Source of the DNA: Emticicia sp.
Lineage (GTDB): Bacteria; Bacteroidota; Bacteroidia; Cytophagales; Spirosomataceae
Length of the DNA: 38,332 nucleotides
Assembly (NCBI GenBank): GCA_017495105.1
Contig: JAFEIL010000075.1
Location: 1-38,332 of the forward strand
Reading direction: 5' to 3'
In this document: piece by piece, positions 32,450 to 38,332 of the stretch
How positions within the stretch are numbered: position 1 is the first letter of the stretch
Layout: each line of letters opens with the position of its first letter
The notes under the pieces: generated by a model
The model's database searches: none
What the model was told of the DNA's origin: nothing
The model's input: only the letters and a program-made list of their open reading frames with translations
Program-made: the position numbers and the translations under genes

Positions 32450-33187
32450 ATGAAAATCATAGAAACAACCAATATTTCAAAACGCTACATCATGGGTAGC
32501 GAAATTATTGACGCCTTAAAATCGGTCACGATTTCGGTTGATAAAGGTGAATATGTGGCATTTATGGGACCTTCGGGGTCAGGTAAATCTACATTAATGA
32601 ATATTATAGGTTGCTTGGATTCTCCAACGGGCGGAAAATATGTCTTAAATAACCACGACGTAAGTAGTATGAGCGAAAACGAATTGGCTGAGATACGAAA
32701 CAAAGAAATTGGCTTCGTTTTTCAGACATTTAACTTACTTCCACGCCAATCTGCTCTTGAAAATGTGGCTTTGCCATTGATTTATGCTGGTTATACAAAA
32801 TCTCAACGCACCGAAAAAGCAATGCTTACATTAAAAAATGTTGGTCTTGACAATAGAGCTCATCATAAACCGAACGAACTTTCGGGTGGCCAACGCCAAC
32901 GTGTTGCTATTGCCCGTGCTTTGGTCAATGACCCAAGTATTCTATTGGCCGATGAGCCAACCGGAAACTTAGATACTAAAACTTCTTACGAAATTATGGA
33001 GTTATTTGACCAACTTTATTCAAAAGGAAATACCATCGTTATGGTTACGCACGAAGAAGATATTGCTAAATATTCACACCGAATCATTCGTTTGCGTGAT
33101 GGCTTATTGGAATCAGATAGAATAAATCCTGAACCAACCAATCCACGAGAAATGGCCAAGCTTTATGCCCAAAAAGTGAAAGAGTAG
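32450..33187 (+). CDS. ABC transporter ATP-binding protein, MacB/LolD type
   Basis: A 245-residue ABC ATPase. Walker A is [16 protein letters not shown], the Q-loop region [18 protein letters not shown], the signature [15 protein letters not shown], Walker [13 protein letters not shown], and the H-loop [16 protein letters not shown] and ADEPTGNLD are characteristic of the MacB/LolD/FtsE branch that drives lipoprotein release or efflux through FtsX-like permeases. No permease gene is adjacent: it lies between the TPR gene and a DUF2911 gene. The start ATG follows the membrane/TPR gene by 93 bp, so a shared transcript is possible. Confidence 0.92.
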   Translation: MKIIETTNISKRYIMGSEIIDALKSVTISVDKGEYVAFMGPSGSGKSTLMNIIGCLDSPTGGKYVLNNHDVSSMSENELAEIRNKEIGFVFQTFNLLPRQSALENVALPLIYAGYTKSQRTEKAMLTLKNVGLDNRAHHKPNELSGGQRQRVAIARALVNDPSILLADEPTGNLDTKTSYEIMELFDQLYSKGNTIVMVTHEEDIAKYSHRIIRLRDGLLESDRINPEPTNPREMAKLYAQKVKE

Positions 33188-33362
33188 CATCATTACACAT
33201 ATAAATTAAACTCTTACTTTCTTAAGGACTTTTTTAATAAATAAGTAGATATATTTTGCCGTTTAATAAAAAATAGTAGGATTGTTTTTATAAAAACTAA
33301 CATATTTCAAACTAAAATTCAATCTTTATCGTTTATAACCATATATCACAAATCTAACTTAT

Positions 33363-33848
33363 ATGAAAAAAGTATTGTCATTTTTATCATTAATGCTGTT
33401 TATCAGCACATTATCATTTGCACAAAGTCCAGCAGTTTCTGCAGAAAGTGCTAACGTAAAAGTAACTTACGGTCAGCCATCTAAAAAAGGTCGTGTGATT
33501 TTTGGCGGACTAGAGAAGTTTGGAACTATTTGGCGTACGGGTGCAAATGGAGCAACCGAAATCACTTTCAAAAAAGATGTAAAGTTTGGTGGTAAGTCTG
33601 TAAAAGCAGGTACTTATTCATTATTCTCAAAATTAGGCGAGAAAGAATGGACTATCATCTTGAATAGCGAGTTAAAGCAATGGGGAGCTTACGGATATGA
33701 TAAAATCAAAGATAAAAACGTAGCTGAAGTTACAGTTCCTGTAAAAACATTAAAAGACGTAGTAGAGAAATTGACAATTTCTACTGACGACAAGACTTTA
33801 ACCATTTCCTGGGATACGACAAGTGTTGCCGTTCCTATGGAGTTTTAG
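33363..33848 (+). CDS. DUF2911 domain exported protein
   Basis: A 161-residue protein with a signal peptide (1-20, ending LSFAQ) and the DUF2911 pattern: VTYGQPSKKGRVIFGGLEKFG, WRTGANGATEITF, GTYSLFSKLGEKEWTIILN, then the WGAYGY region. The family is common in Bacteroidota; its function is not known. It is a single gene with a strong terminator right after it. The 175-bp spacer upstream is AT-rich and I saw no clear promoter box there. Confidence 0.9.
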   Translation: MKKVLSFLSLMLFISTLSFAQSPAVSAESANVKVTYGQPSKKGRVIFGGLEKFGTIWRTGANGATEITFKKDVKFGGKSVKAGTYSLFSKLGEKEWTIILNSELKQWGAYGYDKIKDKNVAEVTVPVKTLKDVVEKLTISTDDKTLTISWDTTSVAVPMEF

Positions 33849-33870
33849 GGTTTAGGTAAGTGTAGTAGTA

Positions 33871-33900
33871 AAAAGCCGAGGTTTTGCCTCGGCTTTTTTT
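33871..33900 (+). terminator. Rho-independent terminator of the DUF2911 gene
   Basis: AAAAGCCGAGG and CCTCGGCTTTT form a perfect stem with a TTTTG loop and a T-run. It also could serve the convergent peptidase gene, since its minus-strand reading also ends in T. Confidence 0.92.
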
Positions 33901-33935
33901 GTTCTTTCCCATCGGCTACGCAAACGGAGAGAGTT

Positions 33936-36068
33936 TTACTTATTTCCAATAAATCTCTCAAAAAACTCATAAATGCGTAGCATACGGTCGATTCTTTGAC
34001 GAACATTTCCTGTTCGTGAAAGCTCGTGCGTGCCTCCTGGCATTCTTACGTATTCCACTTCTTTGCCCATAATTTTCATCGATTTGTACATCATTTCGCT
34101 TTGAATGATGCCCGTGCGAAGGTCGTTTTCTCCGTGTTTGATGAGCAAAGGTGTACGAATTTTGTCAACGAATGTATAAGGTGAATTAGTTTCTAATACT
34201 TTTTCTTTCGTATCATTCCATGGATAATTGAAATAATTCGGAATCAAACGCCATGCGTTTCCTTCACCTAAGAATGTTGTAAGGTCATAAACACCACGTT
34301 GGGCAAATGCTGCTTTGAAACGGTGGTCGTGTGCCACAATCCAAGCCGTCAGATAGCCCGCATAGGAGCCCCCTGTGATTACTTGGCGAGAAGTATCAAC
34401 CCAAGAAGCTTTGGCGGCTTCAGTAGCGGCTGCGAGTACATCTTCAGTTGGGCCAGTTCCCCAATCTTTGATATTAGCACGCAAGAAATCCAAACCATAA
34501 CCACCCGAACCACGTGGATTGGCATAAACCACGGCATAGCCTTGCGAACAGAAATACTGATGCTCATGCCACATCGAAAATTCACCCGGACCCCACATAG
34601 CGGTTGGCCCTCCGTGCATATTCAATAGGAGTGGATATTTCCTGCCTGCTTCAAAATTCGAAGGTTTCATTATCCAATATTCAATTTTTTGACCTTTAGA
34701 ATTGGTATAAGTTCGTTTTTCTGGAAAACTCAACACTTTATTTTTCACCCAATCATTTACTGAAGTCAATTTTACAGGGTTTCTCATCTGTAAATCGGCT
34801 ACATAAAGTTCGTTCGGGTTAGCCACTTCAGTTTTTGAATAAAGGATTTTATCGACCGATAAATCAAAACCTAAAATACCTGACTCAAAATCGGTTATTT
34901 GTTCAACTTTTTTAGATTGAACATCAACTCTATAAATGGGTTGTCCACCGTTTGACTGTGCTATAAAATAGACATACTTCATATCTTTTGACCAAGTTAG
35001 TCCACTAACCGAGCGGTCGAATTTAATCAATTGAGGATTCGTGCCATCGGCTTTCGCAATATACAAATCGCCAATATTTACACCTTGAGAGTTAGTTTTT
35101 GTGTAAACGATACTTTTTCCATCAGGCGACCAAGTTACACTGTTAAACGATTTTCCTTTTTCGCCCAAAATAACTTTGAAATTTTTGCCATCGGTATTCA
35201 CCACTAAAACTTTATTGTCTTGTTCACGGTCTGGGTGTAGTAATGAATCTAAGGCTGTTTGTAAAGCAATTTGTCCATCTTGCAGCCATGCTCCACCGCC
35301 ATAACTTCTGAAACCAGTTGTCAGAGGCGTAGCTTTTGCACCTTCTTTAACTTCGATTGTGTAGATATGTGAAAAATTGAGTTCTGGTTGAGTCGTGGCT
35401 TCTCCTTGAAAAGTAAGTCGATTGATAACTTTCGCTTTTTTGTCGTCCACATCTTTTTCTAGATAGGCTCTGATTTCTTCGATTGTTCCATCAGGATTTG
35501 GTTTTACGCCTTTGATGGGTTTTAAAAACTCATTTTTTGCAAATCCAGGTTTTTCTAATGACCAAGCTGGAACGCCTTTTGATGGGTTTAGTACAGAATC
35601 TTTCAAGAGTTCGGACAGAGAAAGTCCGACACTAAATGAAATTTTTGAGCCATCTTTCGACCAATTTGGATTTGAAGCACCGTATTTTGAATCGGTTAGC
35701 TGAAAAGCTTCGCCACCTTCGAGCGGCATAACAAAAATTTGAGATTTGCCTTTTATGTTTCGGGCAAAGGCAATTTGTTTACTATCGGGCGACCACGAAG
35801 CACTACCAACACTTTCTGTACCACGGGTAATTTGTCTAACTGTCTGAAAGTCAGTTAAGAACAAATGTGTGCGGTAATCGAATTCGAGTTTGTTTTCTTC
35901 GCTTGTTTCGGAAGTTCGGAGCGAGTAAATGGCTTTTTTACCATCGGGAGCAACACTAATTGAACCAATTTGTTTGATTCGGGTGAGGTCTGATACTAAT
36001 ACTTTTTCTTTGCCAACTTGGGCAAAAACTAAGTTTGAAAAAAAGATAAGGGTTAGAATTATTCTCAT
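33936..36068 (-). CDS. S9 family prolyl oligopeptidase-like peptidase
   Basis: A 710-residue secreted serine peptidase of the S9 family (acylaminoacyl/dipeptidyl peptidase-like). Order: signal peptide (1-16, ending LVFAQ), a WD40-like beta-propeller (about 25-430, with repeated SWSPDSKQIAFARN-, NWSKDGSKISFS- and TWSPDGKSIVYTK-type blades), and an alpha/beta-hydrolase domain with the oxyanion-side LLNMHGGPTAMWG, nucleophile GGSYAGY (Ser568), Asp649 in HGENDLRTG and His681 in GGTHELSR. The catalytic triad is complete. It probably degrades peptides in the periplasm or outside the cell. It converges with the DUF2911 gene. Confidence 0.94.
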   Translation of the reverse strand: MRIILTLIFFSNLVFAQVGKEKVLVSDLTRIKQIGSISVAPDGKKAIYSLRTSETSEENKLEFDYRTHLFLTDFQTVRQITRGTESVGSASWSPDSKQIAFARNIKGKSQIFVMPLEGGEAFQLTDSKYGASNPNWSKDGSKISFSVGLSLSELLKDSVLNPSKGVPAWSLEKPGFAKNEFLKPIKGVKPNPDGTIEEIRAYLEKDVDDKKAKVINRLTFQGEATTQPELNFSHIYTIEVKEGAKATPLTTGFRSYGGGAWLQDGQIALQTALDSLLHPDREQDNKVLVVNTDGKNFKVILGEKGKSFNSVTWSPDGKSIVYTKTNSQGVNIGDLYIAKADGTNPQLIKFDRSVSGLTWSKDMKYVYFIAQSNGGQPIYRVDVQSKKVEQITDFESGILGFDLSVDKILYSKTEVANPNELYVADLQMRNPVKLTSVNDWVKNKVLSFPEKRTYTNSKGQKIEYWIMKPSNFEAGRKYPLLLNMHGGPTAMWGPGEFSMWHEHQYFCSQGYAVVYANPRGSGGYGLDFLRANIKDWGTGPTEDVLAAATEAAKASWVDTSRQVITGGSYAGYLTAWIVAHDHRFKAAFAQRGVYDLTTFLGEGNAWRLIPNYFNYPWNDTKEKVLETNSPYTFVDKIRTPLLIKHGENDLRTGIIQSEMMYKSMKIMGKEVEYVRMPGGTHELSRTGNVRQRIDRMLRIYEFFERFIGNK

Positions 36069-36125
36069 ATTTGATTGTTTTTGAATTTTACTTAGTAAAA
36101 GTACAAAAACAAATCAAAATTGCAC

Positions 36126-37058
36126 TCAGGCATTATGATTGAGACGAATTTTATGGTACATGTCATGCATAACTTGCATGTGCGGAGCCGTTAGAACCGC
36201 AAGTCCTAAAAAGCTATATGCCATTATTGCATTATTATTGATAAACATAAAGCCAGTAAAACCAAAAATTAGAATTCCACCAATGGCAAGTAAACTATAG
36301 AATACAATTTGACGGAAAACACGATTTGCAGTATTAAAACTACTATTTTCACGTAGATAAGAAGTAATATTTTTGAGTGAGAGAGTTGAATGCCAAATGA
36401 CAAAATAAAATGTAAAACCCAATACCATCGGAAGATTGTACAGAATTACCAAAATCAATAGAAATTGTATAGAAAAGAATTTGTTTTCAGGAAATACAAT
36501 ATTTTTATTTTTCAAATAATAAATAGCCGAACTCAATAAAAACAGAAAAATAGAAGAGAGAATTAAGCCGATTCGGTGCGAATCAAGCCAATTGATAAAT
36601 ACTAAATTATCAGATCCAGCTTTGAAAAGTAATAATATCGGGCGTACTTCAGCAAAGTTAGGCATCAGAATTATGCTCAAAATAACCAAACCATAACTTG
36701 TTACGAGAAATTTACCAATAAAGGTATCAGTTTTGAAATGGTGCAGGTCAGTTTCGCCAAAATGATAAGCTGCCAGAAAAATAAACAGAATATTTCCAAT
36801 CAAAGGAAAAAACCATAGTATTGCACCGAAACCCATAAGTCTGCCCAAATAATTGAGAAAAAAGAATGGCATTGAAAAACGCTCTTTGTCGTTGTTTGCG
36901 TTTTGATTGGCAACTAATAAATCTGCCGCCCCGTGTGGAATACCCAAAAACAAAATACCAGTCGCAAACGCCAAAAACTGACTTTCTACCGATATACGCT
37001 GAATATAATGATGCATAAACAGCATAGCAAAGCCTACAAACAAGAGTATGATTCTCAT
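36126..37058 (-). CDS. blh: Brp/Blh family beta-carotene 15,15'-dioxygenase
   Basis: Membrane enzyme that cleaves beta-carotene to two retinal molecules, the chromophore of the adjacent rhodopsin. The 310-residue protein has about eight helices and the family His motifs: GIPHGAADLL (His42), YHFGETDLHHF (His99), VIWHSTLS (His223) and TAPHMQVMHDMYHK (His293, His298), which are expected iron ligands. The frame is open to 37163, but that would read through the hairpin at 37115-37152 and gives a non-family N-terminus; the ATG at 37058 gives MRIILLFVGF. It is 114 bp downstream of the rhodopsin gene and in the same direction. Carotene synthesis genes are not in the window. Confidence 0.93.
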   Translation of the reverse strand: MRIILLFVGFAMLFMHHYIQRISVESQFLAFATGILFLGIPHGAADLLVANQNANNDKERFSMPFFFLNYLGRLMGFGAILWFFPLIGNILFIFLAAYHFGETDLHHFKTDTFIGKFLVTSYGLVILSIILMPNFAEVRPILLLFKAGSDNLVFINWLDSHRIGLILSSIFLFLLSSAIYYLKNKNIVFPENKFFSIQFLLILVILYNLPMVLGFTFYFVIWHSTLSLKNITSYLRENSSFNTANRVFRQIVFYSLLAIGGILIFGFTGFMFINNNAIMAYSFLGLAVLTAPHMQVMHDMYHKIRLNHNA

Positions 37059-37114
37059 TGATTTTGAGTATTTAGCAGAAAAAATAAACTGAATGCACGA
37101 AGAGGGAGAAAAGG

Positions 37115-37152
37115 ATTCTGCCCAAAAACGAAAAGAAGTTTTCGGGCAGAAT
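37115..37152 (-). terminator. Hairpin between rhodopsin and blh (terminator or attenuator)
   Basis: ATTCTGCCCAAAAAC (37115-37129) and GTTTTCGGGCAGAAT (37138-37152) pair over 15 nt with one mismatch, loop 8 nt. In the transcript it lies 20 bp past the rhodopsin stop codon. The tail CCTTTTCTCCC is only partly T-rich, so partial termination or RNA-end protection is more likely than full termination. Confidence 0.75.
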
Positions 37153-37172
37153 ATTAAAATCATTATGAAAGC

Positions 37173-37919
37173 TTAAGCTTTCTTAGATTCAGTGATAGCA
37201 ATGTTATACACTACTAAACCAAAACCAATTTTATTAATTGCATCGGCAATATTATAAAATAAGTTTAAGTCTTTAGTTTGAAGTAAACCTGCACCTTCTG
37301 GTCCTAACCAACCACCAGGGCCAGCCATGTAACCAATTGGATAAATTGCCCAACCAGCCAATACGAACCAAGCTAAAGCTTGAATTCCAGACTTTACTGA
37401 TTCAGAGTTAGAAGAAGCGGCTAATTGCTTTGCTTCGCCAGCCCATGCTGAATAAAGTACATAAACATAACCAAGAGATGAAATTACACCCCAAATTACA
37501 GAGTGACTAGTTGAAGCCGTTGGATTAAATGCTTCTCCAATGTAACCCGCTACTAACATAACTACTGATGCTAATATTAGTTTCCACATGAAAGCTGGTT
37601 TTGCACCTGCTGGCTTTAACAACAAATAAAATTCAACGCACATCAAAGGCACTGTTAGTGTCCAGTCGATGTAACGTAAAGCTACTGGGCTTTCGCCAGT
37701 TTCTCCGTAGAAATCTCTCATGTAGTAATAGTGAACCGCTGCGATACCAGTGATTAGACCAGAAACTAAAAGAGAAGTTTTCCATTTTCCATCAACACTT
37801 CCTCTTTCGAATAAGAAAAATACTGATGCGGCAAGCATTGCCATGTAACCCGTAAAAAATGTAAATGAAACAGGGTCTTTACCGTCAACGTTGACGATGT
37901 TTAGGAATAAAGTGTACAT
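37173..37919 (-). CDS. Light-driven proton pump rhodopsin (proteorhodopsin/xanthorhodopsin group)
   Basis: A 248-residue, seven-helix retinal protein that pumps protons outward in light. Helix C reads RYIDWTLTVPLMCVE: Asp85, Thr89 and Glu96 correspond to proteorhodopsin Asp97, Thr101 and Glu108 (DTE motif), so a proton pump, not the NDQ sodium or NTQ chloride type. Met93 is at the tuning position 105 (Leu in green forms, Gln in blue), predicting green absorption. His63 (AAVHYYYMRD) matches His75, and Lys230 in DAINKIGF is the retinal Schiff-base lysine. WAIYPIGY lies in helix F. Gly150 in TM5 (SSLGYVYV) might open a carotenoid fenestration, but the alignment is uncertain. The gene is followed by blh, which supplies retinal. 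Confidence 0.97.
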   Translation of the reverse strand: MYTLFLNIVNVDGKDPVSFTFFTGYMAMLAASVFFLFERGSVDGKWKTSLLVSGLITGIAAVHYYYMRDFYGETGESPVALRYIDWTLTVPLMCVEFYLLLKPAGAKPAFMWKLILASVVMLVAGYIGEAFNPTASTSHSVIWGVISSLGYVYVLYSAWAGEAKQLAASSNSESVKSGIQALAWFVLAGWAIYPIGYMAGPGGWLGPEGAGLLQTKDLNLFYNIADAINKIGFGLVVYNIAITESKKA

Positions 37920-37950
37920 GTTAGGTATTATTGTTTAAAGTTGAACAATA

Positions 37951-37958
37951 CAAATATA
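37951..37958 (-). promoter_or_regulatory. Putative -7 box of the rhodopsin promoter
   Basis: The minus strand reads TATATTTG, an exact TAnnTTTG match, 31 nt before the rhodopsin start codon. The upstream region is extremely AT-rich, which hides any -33 TTG at the normal distance. Confidence 0.55.
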
Positions 37959-38111
37959 ACAGAACACTTAATATTTTGTTTTATTTTTTTTCAAAAAAAT
38001 TAAACAAATGTTGAATTTTTAAATTTGAAAATTGTATTATTCAAAGAAATAAGTAGAAAATGCTTAATTTCTAACTGTAAGAAACCAATAAAAAAAAAAA
38101 TTAAAAAAAAA

Positions 38112-38332
38112 TTAAAAAAACACAAATTTTAAAATATAACTATTTGAATTGACACCTTCTGACGAAATAAATAGGTCTCCATTTGGAGTAAAACAAATAC
38201 CTTCAGGCTGAAAAAAAATCTTGGGGTTGAGTTCGATGAGGGCATTTTTTTCTCCTTCCGGGGATAGAATCAAGAGTTTTTTGCCTTGCGAGGAAATAAC
38301 AAAAATTTCGGAAGTAATTGGATGTATAGCTA
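38112..38332 (-). CDS. C-terminal part of a beta-propeller protein, SdiA-regulated type (partial)
   Basis: The window edge cuts this gene; only its last 72 codons are visible. They read in one frame from AIHPITSEIFVISSQGK through LLILSPEGEKNAL and FFQPEGICFTPNGDLFISSEG to a stop at 38112-38114. The PEGICF-PNGDLFISSEG ending is typical of SdiA-regulated (YjiK-like) propellers, often membrane-anchored or exported. It runs in the same direction as the rhodopsin gene, whose promoter lies just downstream, so they are separate units. The stop region overlaps a poly-A/T tract. The start is outside the window. Confidence 0.75.
   Translation of the reverse strand, partial: AIHPITSEIFVISSQGKKLLILSPEGEKNALIELNPKIFFQPEGICFTPNGDLFISSEGVNSNSYILKFVFF

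Noticed and set aside
37059-37163. 35-residue N-terminal extension of Blh
   Set aside because: It is encoded by the intercistronic hairpin and its flanks and lacks the expected helix; the ATG at 37058 fits the family.
38080-38121. Poly-A/T tract as a terminator for the partial propeller gene
   Set aside because: There is no stem; only homopolymer runs. It overlaps the stop codon, so it was not listed as a terminator.
1-38332. CRISPR arrays, tRNAs, rRNAs, insertion sequences
   Set aside because: No regularly spaced repeats, no cloverleaf-type GTTC/anticodon pattern, and no transposase motifs were found by reading both strands.

Overview
The window looks like chromosomal DNA from an AT-rich member of the Bacteroidota, most likely order Cytophagales (family Spirosomaceae or a relative). 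The evidence is a SusC/SusD pair, carboxypeptidase-like domains on two TonB-dependent receptors, a DUF2911 protein, Bacteroidota-type -7 promoter boxes (TAnnTTTG), and a rhodopsin/Blh pair of the kind known from aquatic Bacteroidota. The genus is not certain. No rRNA, tRNA, CRISPR array, transposase or phage gene was seen. Coding density is high and the longest stretch without a gene is 287 bp (5177-5463, holding hairpin-forming repeats).

Layout. 77-5176: a sugar-porter MFS transporter (-), recF (+) and mutS2 (-); recF and mutS2 converge on a 25-nt-arm hairpin. 5464-14767: a minus-strand block reading susC, susD, short-type 6-phosphogluconate dehydrogenase, gluconokinase, an exported metallophosphoesterase and a Tat-exported six-bladed propeller. 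Divergent from it on the plus strand are an AraC regulator, a second gluconokinase-like protein whose ATP-site motifs are eroded, and a DUF5009/NagX-type membrane protein (to 18856). Together these resemble a regulated locus for uptake and pentose-phosphate-pathway entry of gluconate or a gluconate-containing compound. It has SusCD but no recognisable glycoside hydrolase, lyase or inner-membrane gluconate permease. 19003-28875: housekeeping and mixed genes, namely ndk, a Gfo/Idh/MocA oxidoreductase, NADP-type icd, a large TonB receptor with a 93-residue Ala-rich insert, a DUF3089 hydrolase-like protein, manC, a DsbA/FrnE-like protein and yraN. 28946-33848: psd, a membrane/TPR protein of unknown role, a MacB/LolD-type ABC ATPase and a DUF2911 protein. 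33936-37919: an S9 peptidase, a Brp/Blh carotene dioxygenase and a proton-pumping rhodopsin. The right edge cuts a propeller gene (SdiA-regulated type).

Most notable signals: (1) a near-consensus ParB-binding parS site next to a perfect DnaA box in the psd/TPR-gene spacer, marking a possible origin-proximal segment; (2) the gluconokinase paralogue that keeps its sugar-side motifs but has lost several conserved ATP-side glycines, a candidate pseudokinase or sensor beside an AraC regulator; (3) a PAL-like propeller and phosphoesterase attached to a gluconate-type SusCD locus; (4) a strong hairpin between the rhodopsin and its retinal-forming dioxygenase; (5) a GC-rich palindromic repeat apparently inserted in frame in mutS2. 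Several unrelated hairpin repeats sit in the intergenic spacers. Start codons of recF, gluconokinase 1, gluconokinase 2, manC, yraN, the TPR gene and blh were moved downstream of the longest reading frame for the reasons given in each entry. All functional calls are by recognition of motifs and remembered family sequences, without database searches.
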